NCBI RefSeq assembly: GCF_900156425.1
Contig: NZ_FTNO01000003.1
Location: forward strand, 1-64,000
DNA from: Haladaptatus litoreus
GTDB taxonomy: Archaea > Halobacteriota > Halobacteria > Halobacteriales > Haladaptataceae
Direction: 5' to 3'
Length of the DNA stretch: 64,000 nt
Positions 44,281-53,231 of this stretch are shown here, piece by piece. The notes under the pieces were generated by a model that was not told the origin of the DNA, ran no database searches, and worked only from the letters and a program-made list of their open reading frames with translations. Position 1 is the first letter of the stretch. Each line of letters begins with the position of its first letter. The position numbers were made by a program, and so were the translations under genes.

Positions 44281-45297
44281 ATGAGTAGTGATAGACCCAC
44301 ACATGGTGTGAATCGGCGTACATTTCTCAAATCGAGCGCGGGTATCGCAGCGGCGGCGACGCTCGCCGGCTGTTCTGGTGGTCCCGCTGAATCGGGAGAT
44401 TCGGGTGGTTCCGGCGGCGGCGATGGGGGTGGAACGCAGTTCGTGACTATCGGCACCGGTGGGACGGGCGGCGTCTACTATCCGCTCGGCGGCGGAATGG
44501 CGGATATTATGAACAAAAACCTGGATAACGTCGAGGCAACCGCCGAATCGACAGGAGCATCCGTCGAAAATTGCCGCCTCGTCGCGAACGGCGAGATGAC
44601 GATGGCCCTCGCTCTCGGAAACTCCGTCCTGCTCGCGGTCAACGGCGAGGGCGACTTCGACGAGGCACTCGACCTGAAGGCTGCCTTTGGAGCATATCAA
44701 AACAGTACCCAAGTTATCACGACGAACAACTCCAATATTGAAACGATTCCAGATATGAAGGGGAAGAAAATCTCCGTCGGTGCCCCCGGTTCCGGAACCG
44801 AAGTCATCGCGAAGGAACTTCTCAACTATTTCGATATCACCTACGAGGATATTGACGCACAGCGACTCTCGTTCAGCGAGACAGCGACGGCGATTCAGGA
44901 CGGACAGGTGGAGGCAGGATTCTGGTCGGTCGCCTATCCAGCGTCCTCGATTCAGAACCTCGCCAGTCAGCGTGATATCAAGTTCGTCAAATTCCCCGAG
45001 AAGGATTTGAACGAGATTACGTCACAGTTCGACTACTACTCGAAGGGCACCGTTCCTGGGGGTACGTACAAGGGCGTTGACGAGGACGTGCAGGTTCCCG
45101 GCGTCACGAACACGATGGTCGTTCAAGGCAGCATGAATGACGACTTCGCGTACAAACTGACGGAAGCCGTCTTCGAAAATCTTGATACGCTGTCGGAAGT
45201 CCATCAGGCCGCGAATCAGTTCGAGAGCACGGCCCGCGCCGCCCCAATTGACCTCCATCCGGGTTCGAAGAAATACTTCGACGAAGCAGATATTTAA
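44281..45297 (+). CDS. TAXI-family TRAP transporter solute-binding lipoprotein
   Basis: 338 residues from ATG 44281. The signal is Tat-lipoprotein type: VNRRTFLKSSAGIAAAATLAGC, followed by a Gly/Ser linker. TAXI features follow: FVTIGTGGTGGVYYPLGGGM, a SVENCRLVANGEMTMALALG segment, and IPDMKGKKISVGAPGSGTEV. TAXI proteins bind carboxylates or amino acids for TRAP transporters. DUF1850 and fused TRAP permease genes follow directly, the standard order. Confidence 0.9.
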   Translation: MSSDRPTHGVNRRTFLKSSAGIAAAATLAGCSGGPAESGDSGGSGGGDGGGTQFVTIGTGGTGGVYYPLGGGMADIMNKNLDNVEATAESTGASVENCRLVANGEMTMALALGNSVLLAVNGEGDFDEALDLKAAFGAYQNSTQVITTNNSNIETIPDMKGKKISVGAPGSGTEVIAKELLNYFDITYEDIDAQRLSFSETATAIQDGQVEAGFWSVAYPASSIQNLASQRDIKFVKFPEKDLNEITSQFDYYSKGTVPGGTYKGVDEDVQVPGVTNTMVVQGSMNDDFAYKLTEAVFENLDTLSEVHQAANQFESTARAAPIDLHPGSKKYFDEADI

Positions 45298-45306
45298 ACT
45301 AAATTC

Positions 45307-45801
45307 ATGCGCATCCGTCTGCTACTCGCTCTCCTCGCCTGCGGGGTAGTTGTCGGTGTCGGTTCGACGACGGATGTGACCGTCCTCCACATTCAAGATG
45401 CCCGAACTGGCGAGACGACCGGCGTCGAACGGATCGACCCCGGACAGGAGTTCGCCATCCACTACATTCATTCATTCGATAAAACCCCCATTCACGAGGT
45501 GTACGTCATCCGTGACGGCAAAATAGTTCAGATACGGGAGGAATTTCAGTATTTCGCGATCGGATTGGAGTACACCGAACGCGATCAAGAGCGTGTCGGA
45601 AACTTCACCGTTCTTCACATGGAGCGAGCCTTCGACTCGTTTTCCCTTCGTGTGGCGACGTATACGAACCAGTCGCTCGTCATCGGTGATGAACGAACGC
45701 CGCTGACCGACTACGCCGAGCGATGGGACACCCTCACATTCTCCGCGGAGCGGATGTCGTACCTCGAATATGCATATTACAAAACAACTACACAAGCATG
45801 A
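45307..45801 (+). CDS. DUF1850 domain protein of the TRAP operon
   Basis: 164 residues with an N-terminal signal or membrane segment (RIRLLLALLACGVVVGV). The DUF1850 body contains EFAIHYIHSFDKTPIHEVYV, IREEFQYFAIGLEYT and ERWDTLTFSAERMSYLEYAY. The family occurs between TAXI binding proteins and TRAP permeases and probably assists at the outer membrane face; biochemical role not known. The stop overlaps the permease start (ATGA). Confidence 0.85.
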   Translation: MRIRLLLALLACGVVVGVGSTTDVTVLHIQDARTGETTGVERIDPGQEFAIHYIHSFDKTPIHEVYVIRDGKIVQIREEFQYFAIGLEYTERDQERVGNFTVLHMERAFDSFSLRVATYTNQSLVIGDERTPLTDYAERWDTLTFSAERMSYLEYAYYKTTTQA

Positions 45802-47792
45802 GCGAAGCAACTGAATCAAATCCAGACGAAACGGCCGAATCGAAAACCGGAAAGACGCGTGAACTAACCGGAATCGCCCGCTATCTCGCGGTCGCTGTGG
45901 CGGTCATCGCCGGCGTCTATCACGTGTACACCGCCGGTTTCGGGACGCCCGGCGCGTTCATCAATCGCCCGCTTCACCTCGCGTTCGTCACCATCCTCGC
46001 GTTCTTGTTGTTCCCCGGCCGCAAAACGGACACGGAGGGCGTACCGTGGTACGACTGGCTGTTGATGCTCGTTTCCATTCCGAGTGTTCTATACATCGCA
46101 TACGCCATCGAGTTCGGAACGCTCGCGTCTCGATCGGGAACTCCACTGACGCGTGACCTCGTTTTCGGGGCGATCACCATCCTCGTCGTTCTCGAAATCA
46201 CGCGCCGTGCGACGGGTCGAGCGCTGCCGATAATCGCCTCGTCGTTCCTCCTGTACGCCTACTACGGTCGGAGCATGCCCCAACCGATCATCCACCGAGG
46301 GTATACCATTGAACGCATCATCTCACACTCCTACCTCACCACCGAGGGTATCTTCGGCATCCCGCTCGGCGTGAGCGCGACCTTCGTCGTCGTGTTCATC
46401 ATCCTCGGGGCGTTCCTCGAAGTGACCGGTATCGGCGATTGGTTTATCGACCTCGCTTACGGTGCGACGGGTCGAACAACCGGTGGTCCCGCGAAAACGT
46501 CGGTTCTAGCGAGTGGTTTCCTCGCCAGCCTGAACGGTAGCGCCGTCGCTAACACCGCGACCACGGGTGCGTTCACCATCCCGCTAATGAAACGCACCGG
46601 ATTCAAATCGAAATACGCCGCTGCCGTCGAATCCGCCGCATCGAGCGGCGGCCAGATCATGCCACCAGTGATGGGTGCGGGTGCATTCATAATGTCTTCG
46701 TGGACGGGAATCTCCTACGTGACCATCATCTCCGCGGCGTCGATTCCAGCGTTGCTCTACTTCCTTTCAATTGGCGCAGCAGTGCATTTCCGTGCGAAAA
46801 AGGAGGGACTCGAAGGTATGGATGCGAAAGATCTCCCCAACCCATGGCAGCTACTCAGAACCGGGGTTCATTTCTTGATTCCCCTCGTCTCCCTCGTGAT
46901 AATGCTCGTTCAGGGGAACTCCGCGATGAAAGCTGCGTTCTACGCCATTCTGCTGACCATCGTGGTTGCAATTCCACGTGCCCGGGCCGAAGAGTTCGGT
47001 CGCGCGCTCACAAACGGTGACAGTGCAACGATTCGCCACCTCGGACGTAATGCCCTCGCTATGGGCGTTGCAGCCCTAGAGCGCGGAATGCGGATGACCA
47101 TCACCGTCGCCGCTGCTTGTGCGACTGCCGGTCTCGTCGTTGGTATGGTCACGCTCACCGGCCTTGGGCTGAAATTCAGCACGCTCATCACCAGCCTCTC
47201 GGGCGGTTCGCTCATCATCGCGCTGTTTTTGACCATGCTCACTTCAATCATTCTTGGGATGGGACTTCCGACGACGGCCGCCTACGTCGTTCTTGCCGCC
47301 CTTGGAGCACCCGCACTCGTTGATATGGGTGTTGAACTGATCGCTGCGCACCTGTTTATCTTCTACTTCGGCATCATTTCGGCGATTACGCCCCCAATCA
47401 TGTTGGCTGTGTTTACCGCCAGCGGGATTGCCGAATCTGACCCGTGGAAGACCGGGTTTACTGCGCTTAACCTTGCGGCCGCAGGTTTCCTCGTGCCGTA
47501 TATGTTCGTTTATGGCCCACAACTCCTACTTGTCGGGTCAACTACACAGATCGCCATCGGGGCAATAACGGCCATCGTCGGCGTACTCGCACTGTCTGCT
47601 GGAACGCAAGGGTTCCTGTATATGCCCACCAATTACCTTGAACGGACCGCTCTCGTCATTGGTGCTGTAGTGCTAATCGCACCTGGTCTGATGACCGATA
47701 TCGTCGGATTCGCCATCATCGCTGCTGTGTTCTTGAAGCAGTATGCTATCAACGAACCACCGGAAACGCCGACTCCGGACGTCGCAGATTAA
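45798..47792 (+). CDS. TRAP transporter permease, fused small and large subunits
   Basis: 664 residues from ATG 45798 with about 17-18 hydrophobic segments: four N-terminal helices equivalent to the small DctQ-like subunit, then the large DctM-like part. Diagnostic large-subunit stretches are SLNGSAVANTATTGAFTIPL, SAASSGGQIMPPVMGAGAFI, and the second repeat with ILGMGLPTTAAYVVLAALGA PALVDMG. It drives sodium- or proton-coupled uptake of the ligand captured by the TAXI protein. The translational overlap with DUF1850 shows one operon. Confidence 0.9.
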   Translation: MSEATESNPDETAESKTGKTRELTGIARYLAVAVAVIAGVYHVYTAGFGTPGAFINRPLHLAFVTILAFLLFPGRKTDTEGVPWYDWLLMLVSIPSVLYIAYAIEFGTLASRSGTPLTRDLVFGAITILVVLEITRRATGRALPIIASSFLLYAYYGRSMPQPIIHRGYTIERIISHSYLTTEGIFGIPLGVSATFVVVFIILGAFLEVTGIGDWFIDLAYGATGRTTGGPAKTSVLASGFLASLNGSAVANTATTGAFTIPLMKRTGFKSKYAAAVESAASSGGQIMPPVMGAGAFIMSSWTGISYVTIISAASIPALLYFLSIGAAVHFRAKKEGLEGMDAKDLPNPWQLLRTGVHFLIPLVSLVIMLVQGNSAMKAAFYAILLTIVVAIPRARAEEFGRALTNGDSATIRHLGRNALAMGVAALERGMRMTITVAAACATAGLVVGMVTLTGLGLKFSTLITSLSGGSLIIALFLTMLTSIILGMGLPTTAAYVVLAALGAPALVDMGVELIAAHLFIFYFGIISAITPPIMLAVFTASGIAESDPWKTGFTALNLAAAGFLVPYMFVYGPQLLLVGSTTQIAIGAITAIVGVLALSAGTQGFLYMPTNYLERTALVIGAVVLIAPGLMTDIVGFAIIAAVFLKQYAINEPPETPTPDVAD

Positions 47793-48044
47793 TCGATTTG
47801 CTACTGTTTGGAACCTATACGGAAGAAATATAACCGAAATATGCTTTCCGGGGACGACTAACCAGTTTTCATTGCCGCTTTTACTGCCCACAGGAAGTCA
47901 CCCATCCAAAATCAGGCGAATTCCGAAAGTCGACCTCGCTGCCGTCGTCCGTTCTACTGTCGGTTATAGAATTGATCAATCATCGAGAAGCGAGTCAATA
48001 TTCCAGAAACCAGACTGCTTTTTGCCTGAACTCACCATTTAGTC
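47793..48044 (+). other. Intergenic stretch without a gene
   Basis: About 250 bases after the TRAP permease stop. No frame with family features is seen on either strand. Confidence 0.4.
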
Positions 48045-48218
48045 TGGATTCAGTAAGCGACCGGATTCAGTGAGCGCTACTGCCTTGCGCTTCTCGAGGA
48101 GTTCGGTGAAAAACACGGGGTGACGTGGAAAGCCTCCGAACCACCTTCAGATCAGAATAACGGAAACGCCCGACGCAAAAGACTCTACACCGACCTCGAC
48201 GTCTGGGACGACGACTGA
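48045..48218 (+). pseudogene. C-terminal remnant of an unidentified protein next to a tRNA scrap
   Basis: After an in-frame TAA a frame reads SERYCLALLEEFGEKHGVTW KASEPPSDQ and NARRKRLYTDLDVWDDD, stopping at TGA 48216-48218. It has no start. The stop lies one base before a tRNA 3' remnant, the place where the end of an integrase or another element gene would be left by site-specific recombination. I cannot identify it as an integrase from these 50 residues. Confidence 0.35.
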
Positions 48219-48219
48219 C

Positions 48220-48273
48220 GATCCGATCCAACCCGTGACGGTCATCACGAGGGTTCGACTCCCTCGGCGGATC
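48220..48273 (+). tRNA. Partial tRNA (3' half) - possible attachment-site remnant
   Basis: The T-arm GAGGG-TTCGACT-CCCTC is perfect and is followed by GGCGGATC. The block just before it (CCCGTGACGGTCATCACG) resembles the anticodon-to-variable region of haloarchaeal tRNA-Asp. A 6-base match GATCCG/CGGATC can close the ends, but there is no D-arm. This is the piece an integrative element duplicates when it enters a tRNA 3' end. Confidence 0.4.
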
Positions 48274-48322
48274 CTTACCCGATTTGGTGCGACGAGCAAC
48301 CTTCCCGGAAAACCTGGGAGGG

Positions 48323-48595
48323 GGTGAACTCGTTCACCTGCTAAGCTACACACGGCAGGTTGGTGAACTGGTTCATCACCCCGATCGGGTTTCAACCGCC
48401 ACGAACACAACCGAAGAAACCACCATCACGGCTGGCGGTTGAACACCTCCGGCGGACGGAAGTGAGAACTACGACCCGATTACTTGGAAGTGAACTTGTT
48501 ATAGCGGTGTTTTTGCGGTAGAAGGCTGCTGGTCACCGTGTGCCGGAGAACCGGGTTCCACCCGGTAGGGGGTGATGAACGACTTCACCACCCCC
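48323..48595 (+). other. Hairpin-rich intergenic block (possible structured RNA or element end)
   Basis: No gene is visible, but palindromes are dense. GGTGAACTCGTTCACC (48323-48338) is a perfect 7-bp-arm palindrome. A related GGTGAACTGGTTCATCACC lies at 48362-48380. TTCAACCGCC (48391-48400) pairs with GGCGGTTGAA (48435-48444). ACCGGGT-TCC-ACCCGGT is at 48550-48566. GGGGGTGATGAA (48568-48579) pairs with TTCACCACCCCC (48584-48595) with one mismatch. The repeated GTGAAC/GTTCAC theme suggests protein sites or a folded transcript. Confidence 0.5.
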
Positions 48596-48652
48596 GTGTG
48601 CAAACACAAATTACCGTTGCTGGTGTACTGGTTATACGGGGGAGGGAATTCC

Positions 48653-49096
48653 ATGAGTACAGCAGCCGAATCAATCATTCGCCAAGATATTGGAGAGGTG
48701 TGGAACAGCAGCGGTTCCCTCGACATCATAGACGAAATCGTGGCCGAGGATTTCGTCTTCTATGACCCGATGGGCTTCGCTGAGATTCGTGGCCCGGACG
48801 AGTACCGGAAATTCGCTGAGCGGTTCCGGGCAGCGTTCGCGAACATGGGTACGGAAATCGAGGAAATAATCGCCAAAGATGATCGGGTGGCAGCTCGAGT
48901 AACGATGCGAGCAACCCACGAAGGGGAGTTCATAGGTATTGAGCCGACGAACCGGGAGGTCGAGTTAAAAGGGATAGTAATCGAGCACATCGAGGATGGG
49001 AAGATCAAAGACAAATACATCAATGACGATCGACTCACGTTCTTCGCCCAACTAGGTGCAGTCGAACCGCCCGATGAGTTGATTACATCTCACTGA
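48653..49096 (+). CDS. SnoaL-like / ester-cyclase family protein (NTF2 fold)
   Basis: 147 residues from ATG 48653: SIIRQDIGEVWNSSGSLDII DEIVAEDFVFYDP, GPDEYRKFAERFRAAF, IIAKDDRVAARVTMRATHEG EFIGIEPTNREVELKGIVIE and HIEDGKIKDKYINDDRLTFF. These are the alpha+beta cone motifs of the SnoaL-like polyketide cyclase/ester cyclase group, whose members bind small hydrophobic ligands. Substrate unknown. A CCATGAG context after a hairpin block marks the start. Confidence 0.8.
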   Translation: MSTAAESIIRQDIGEVWNSSGSLDIIDEIVAEDFVFYDPMGFAEIRGPDEYRKFAERFRAAFANMGTEIEEIIAKDDRVAARVTMRATHEGEFIGIEPTNREVELKGIVIEHIEDGKIKDKYINDDRLTFFAQLGAVEPPDELITSH

Positions 49097-49136
49097 TTTG
49101 CGCCCGAGTTCATTATGAACTCTTCGAGATAGTCCA

Positions 49137-49199
49137 ACGCGGAACGAAACGGAGGGCGCTGAGTATACCGTTGTAATCACGGGGATTCGGAGAACCCCC
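49137..49199 (+). repeat. Inverted copy of the 12629-12692 sequence
   Basis: CCAACGCGGAACGAAACGGA and the following 43 bases match the reverse complement of 12629-12692 with about four mismatches. The match includes the C-terminal coding word NAERNGGR, the TGA stop and 30 bases of 3' flank. Nothing upstream of NAER is kept here, so this is the 3' end of a dispersed unit. Confidence 0.55.
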
Positions 49200-49615
49200 A
49201 CTCGGGTGGCACCACCATGTGTATTTCAATGAATATACTTGGAAATGAATATTTAGGTCAGTAAGTGGAACTACTGGGTATAGCCAGTCACCACGCTGGA
49301 CTTCCTAGGAACGTAGCTTTTTGGTTCGTCAGTCCTCCGATACCCTATGCATGTCGACTCAATGGGCTGCGATGCCGTCACAATGCAAGATGTGATCGAA
49401 CTTGATGCCGCCATCTGCCTCCAACGTTTGGCAGTCGTCGATTGCAACGCGACTCTCGCTCAGATTGTTCTCCCATCGACCATCGAGCGAGCGTTTTCCT
49501 CATCTTCACAAGTATTGACCAATGACGTCGCTGCGAACGGAGTCGCAGTGAGGCTGAACCATTTCGACGTCGGGTGGGAGTGTAGTCAGCTATTATCCAC
49601 CCCAGGAATTAGGCC

Positions 49616-50428
49616 ATGAGTGGCGAGACACGTACTCTCACAACGAGACTCCGGATCGAGTGGAGCCTCGCTATATTCATCGCCTTTAGCGTCGCTCTCA
49701 CCGGGAGTTACTTTGTCGATGCTGCTGTCGTGGAGGACGTAAGGTGGCAGTGGTTTTTTCTCACTGGTGGCGTGCTCGTCTATGAGTTTTGGTTTTTACA
49801 GCGTCACCTTTCGCTGAACGACCAGGGCGACGGATCGCTGGGAGCTGCGAACGTCATAACACTTACTCGTGGGATGCTGTACGCTGTCGTGGGTGGGTTT
49901 CTCATTGTCTCACCAGTCGAGGGGGTTCGGTGGATTCCGGGGCTCTGTTACGGGACTGGTGCTATCCTCGACTTTCTCGATGGGTGGGTGGCTCGCCAGA
50001 CCAACCAGCAATCGACACTTGGCGCGAAACTCGACCTCTCGTTCGACTTGCTCGGCGCCCTCGTTGCTTCCCTTGTCGCTGTCGTCTGGGGACGACTCCC
50101 GATTTGGTATCTCGCTATTAGCGCCGCCGGTTATCTCTTCCGTGGTGGCACAGCGTACCGTCGCTACCGGGGAGTATATGTCGCGCCACTCCCCCCGAGC
50201 CGCGTCCGACGGCCACTCGCTGCTCTCCATATGATCGTGATTACGATCGCGCTGATTCCAGTGCTCTCATCCGATGTGATAGTGCCGCTCGCTACGGTCG
50301 CGATGATTCCTTCGTTACTCGTTTTTGTTCGAGACTGGCTCGTGGTCTCTGGACGAATCACATCAGTTAATCTGGAAAGTGGGTTCCAGACGTCGGAGGA
50401 GGAAGATAGCACGAAAAGAGAAGGGTAG
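49616..50428 (+). CDS. CDP-alcohol phosphatidyltransferase family membrane protein
   Basis: 270 residues with six to eight hydrophobic segments and the complete catalytic signature D-x2-D-G-x2-A-R-x8-G-x3-D-x3-D: Asp119, Asp122, Gly123, Ala126, Arg127, Gly136, Asp140 and Asp144 (LDFLDGWVARQTNQQSTLGA KLDLSFD). It would transfer a phosphoalcohol (inositol phosphate, glycerol phosphate, serine) onto CDP-archaeol in the membrane. An extra N-terminal pair of helices precedes the catalytic core. The acceptor is unknown. Confidence 0.87.
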   Translation: MSGETRTLTTRLRIEWSLAIFIAFSVALTGSYFVDAAVVEDVRWQWFFLTGGVLVYEFWFLQRHLSLNDQGDGSLGAANVITLTRGMLYAVVGGFLIVSPVEGVRWIPGLCYGTGAILDFLDGWVARQTNQQSTLGAKLDLSFDLLGALVASLVAVVWGRLPIWYLAISAAGYLFRGGTAYRRYRGVYVAPLPPSRVRRPLAALHMIVITIALIPVLSSDVIVPLATVAMIPSLLVFVRDWLVVSGRITSVNLESGFQTSEEEDSTKREG

Positions 50429-50689
50429 GCAGTGAAAAGACAGCGGTTCAGTTACGCTTCATACATATGACTTGTATATATGTTATAAAATCTCGCACTC
50501 CCTGTGCGAACGGACATCAGGTCGAACGACTAAGTCAGTAGATAGATGTTTTTTATCATTTGTGCTATCGCTTCCGTTTTCCGTGATTATGACCGTCAAA
50601 ATTCGGGCATGGTTATAGACAAGATTTTCAACTCAAAAACAATGTAGAAGATAACAGAGATTCCATACGAAGGGTGGAAACAGGCCCCA

Positions 50690-50891
50690 AGAACATCAAT
50701 TGGCGTGCCATGGATAAAAAGGCTGAAACGAGGTAGTTCAGCAATTCCTTCCGTCCTGTTCTCACGCATGGCCAGCACGGGAAGTCACTAAGGCCGTCGC
50801 AGTCACAGTTTTCGGATTCGGTATCGTCCTCCGATGGGAAGGCCTCGAGCGTCCCGTCGTCGATTTTCCAATCGACAGGAGTGCATCGCAC
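50690..50891 (-). pseudogene. SWIM zinc-finger family, C-terminal remnant
   Basis: The minus frame reads IDDGTLEAFPSEDDTESENC DCDGLSDFPCWPCVRTGRKE and continues past the normal stop (LLNYLVSAF), because the PN-stop codons have mutated. No CxH finger remains. Confidence 0.6.
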
Positions 50892-50900
50892 TCGGGCATT

Positions 50901-51341
50901 TCAATCTTCGTCGCTCTCTTCTACAACAGTAAGTGGGATGGTTATGTCATCTCCAACGTCGAGAGAACCCTCGTCTGCGACCTCAGAAAACCATGTCATC
51001 ACCTCTTCGGGCTCTGTTTGGTGGAGAAGTTCTCGCACAACGATTGCGCTTAGTCGTCCCGCGACCGTACTCCCGGCGAAGCGAACCACCAGGTGATCGT
51101 CGCTGAAGCGACTAAGGAGTTGCTTTCCGAAACCCCGTCCGAGCGTTCGACCAAGTGTTTCAGCGAGTTGTTCGTAGTCGACGGCCTCATCGTACCCACC
51201 TCCATCGTGTAATGCTTGGATGTCTACGCTGTTCAGCAGATTCTTCGCGATTTCTGTCGTGAAGAGCAGATCGAGACCTCGTTCGATCTGCTTTATTTGT
51301 TCACTTTGGTCAATCGAGTCGTCCATTGGTTCTCGTCTCAC
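50901..51341 (-). CDS. Haloarchaeal hypothetical protein (146 residues)
   Basis: An acidic soluble protein: SIDQSEQIKQIERGLDLLFT TEIAKNLLNSVDIQ, DYEQLAETLGRTLGRGFGKQ, then FSDDHLVVRFAGSTVAGRLS and a C-terminal DVGDDITIPLTVVEESDED. Clean start (ATG 51341 or 51326) and good haloarchaeal composition. I do not recognise the family; the helical N-half and beta C-half hint at a two-domain fold. Confidence 0.6.
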   Translation of the reverse strand: MRREPMDDSIDQSEQIKQIERGLDLLFTTEIAKNLLNSVDIQALHDGGGYDEAVDYEQLAETLGRTLGRGFGKQLLSRFSDDHLVVRFAGSTVAGRLSAIVVRELLHQTEPEEVMTWFSEVADEGSLDVGDDITIPLTVVEESDED

Positions 51342-51838
51342 TAATGGGAAACCAACGGTTGATAGCTCTTGGTTGCCCTCGCAAGGGAAATAAACGAGTT
51401 ACCTCTCGCGGTACGGTTACCAACCGATTGGGATCACTTCCCAGCGATAAGCAGCTGTAGTTTACGCAACCTGTTTTCTTTGTCCTCACCTGTGTATCGT
51501 GGCCGGTTATTTACGAAACTGGAAGACGAAAATCAACACACCACTACGTAGTACTGCTTGTGGATCTATCGTGGATCGTATGGAGTCAAACACTGGCCGG
51601 TGGCGGCGATTGTCGTTCCTTCGGATGAAGGATGTGCTGGATGATTCCATCGATGTCCGGGGCAGGCACCTCCTCGGGGTCGTCGGATGGGTAATATGGG
51701 ATGGGCATGGGATTGTACTCAAAGTAGTGGTACAGCAGCAACCCTTATAATTATATTGTATTAATATGTAGAATTTGTGTGAGCCAGCAATCACTATAAT
51801 TAGAACTACGTGAATATCATCAAGCAACTAGTAAGCTA
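51342..51838 (+). other. Intergenic stretch before the TnpB element
   Basis: About 500 bases holding only short frames on both strands, none with recognisable features. AT-rich near 51745-51790. It ends at the hairpin that marks the right end of the IS1341-type element. Confidence 0.4.
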
Positions 51839-51858
51839 CCACGGCCTAAAGGCCGTGG
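51839..51858 (-). mobile_element. Right-end hairpin of the IS1341-type element
   Basis: CCACGGCC-TAAA-GGCCGTGG is a perfect 8-bp hairpin overlapping the tnpB stop codon (TAG at 51848-51846). Subterminal hairpins here are the recognition structure of IS200/IS605 elements and form the end of the guide (omega) RNA in TnpB systems. Confidence 0.6.
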
Positions 51859-53084
51859 CATTCACCATGGACTCCCGCTCTAACCAACGTTGGCACGGTT
51901 TTAACGCCGTTCGCGTTCATCATCCCGGTGTTCAAGCGCACGCCTACGGGTGCGCCTCCTTCGTCAGCGGTTTGCTTGCCAAGGAGTCTGTAACCGATGT
52001 TCTTCGCCGCGTTGTAGTCTGCATGGTTCGCATAGCTGCACTTCAAACACTCAAACGTATCCTGCGACGAACGGTTGTCCTCGTGAGTGAAGCCACACGA
52101 CGAGCATCGACGCGAGGTATTGGCTGGATTCACCTGTTGAACCGAAATCACGCGTTCTTCGGCCTTGTACTCCACATAGGAGAGCAGACGGCGGAACGCC
52201 CATGCGTGAAGCCGGTTCGCGCCGGACATCCGGTCACGGATGTCGGTCAAGTCTTCAAAGGCGATATGTGAACAGCCGTTTTTGTCGGCTTCTTCGACCA
52301 GTTCATTCGACACGCGGTGCAAGAGCTGTTCGAATCGGCCTGTCTCTTTCAGACCGACCGCTTGCATGTTCTCGTGAGCGTCTCGCGAGCCACACTGTTG
52401 GAGCGATGCACGACGCTTTTCGTATTCGCGGTGCCAGTGGTCGAGTTCGGCTGCCGACCAAAACTCGCCAGTCGAAGTGACGGCAATGTTTTCGACCCCG
52501 AGGTCCACCCCGAGAACCGTTCCGTTCTCGCGTGGTTCGGGAGCGTTCACGTCAGCCTTTGTTCTGACGTGAAGGTAGAACTCGTCCGTGGCATCGCGGT
52601 AGTGAAGCGTCGCGCCGGTCGTCTCGTAGTCGTCGGAAAAGAGGTACTCCGAATGTGGAGTCTCGCGTTCGTCGTCAGGCAACACGTAGTCGGCGGTGAT
52701 TCGACCGCCAACAGTCGAAAGGGACGCGTGGTCGTCGTGGAACGTCGCGCTCCGTTTGTCGTATTCGAGGAACGGCGACGAGAAGTATGGAAGACTCGCG
52801 TTCTTTCCGCGTTTCCACTTTGCCACGACGGATTTCAACGCGTCTGCCGCGCGGCTTCGTGCCGCTTGAACGAGATTCGAGTGAAGCTCTGTTTCACTAC
52901 GAACGTCGTCGTAGGTTCGGCTGTTGAGTTTGCCTTTACTCGTTTCGACATAGCCGTCGTCGTTTCGAGCATTCAGAACAACGTAGTTAGCGGCCCATCG
53001 GAACTGTTGAATCGTCTCGTGAAGAAGGTCGGCGTCGCTTTCAGTCACTTCAAGTTTGACTTGAACAGTCCACCTGACCTTCAT
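51846..53084 (-). CDS. tnpB: TnpB (IS200/IS605 OrfB, IS1341 type), RNA-guided nuclease homologue
   Basis: 412 residues, full length. An N-terminal OrfB helix-turn-helix part ([22 protein letters not shown]) precedes the RuvC core with Asp194 in [12 protein letters not shown], Glu277 in [13 protein letters not shown] and Asp356 in [13 protein letters not shown] zinc finger CSSCG...CLKC is inserted before the last Asp. All catalytic and zinc residues are intact. No tnpA (Y1 transposase) gene is nearby, so mobility would need one in trans. TnpB proteins are programmable nucleases guided by RNA from the element's right end, which here would overlap the 3' coding end and hairpin. Confidence 0.9.
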   Translation of the reverse strand: MKVRWTVQVKLEVTESDADLLHETIQQFRWAANYVVLNARNDDGYVETSKGKLNSRTYDDVRSETELHSNLVQAARSRAADALKSVVAKWKRGKNASLPYFSSPFLEYDKRSATFHDDHASLSTVGGRITADYVLPDDERETPHSEYLFSDDYETTGATLHYRDATDEFYLHVRTKADVNAPEPRENGTVLGVDLGVENIAVTSTGEFWSAAELDHWHREYEKRRASLQQCGSRDAHENMQAVGLKETGRFEQLLHRVSNELVEEADKNGCSHIAFEDLTDIRDRMSGANRLHAWAFRRLLSYVEYKAEERVISVQQVNPANTSRRCSSCGFTHEDNRSSQDTFECLKCSYANHADYNAAKNIGYRLLGKQTADEGGAPVGVRLNTGMMNANGVKTVPTLVRAGVHGECHGL

Positions 53085-53126
53085 AGATCATATACAACGA
53101 CTGTGCTTATAAATGCTGATATACAA

Positions 53127-53142
53127 CCGGGAGTCGTCCCGG
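53127..53142 (-). mobile_element. Left-end hairpin of the IS1341-type element (putative)
   Basis: CCGGGA-GTCG-TCCCGG lies 43 bases upstream of the tnpB start. A similar CCCGAG...GCGGG motif follows at about 53184-53203. Hairpins in this place are typical of the left end of IS605-group elements; the exact boundary cannot be fixed. Confidence 0.4.
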
Positions 53143-53231
53143 CAGAAAACGGTAGTACAGTAGTCAAGCGTACGCGTCTTTCTCCCGAGCCTAAAGTCGC
53201 GGGTATCCGCGCTGTGGTATCTATGAGCTCT

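Noticed and set aside
49347..49619. 90-residue frame ending on the start of the CDP-alcohol transferase gene
   Set aside because: The overlap looks operon-like, but the sequence has no family features, unusual composition for a haloarchaeal protein and no clear promoter; I could not support it.
51499..51827. Short frames on both strands left of TnpB
   Set aside because: Mutually overlapping, no recognisable domain, AT-rich end; judged non-coding.
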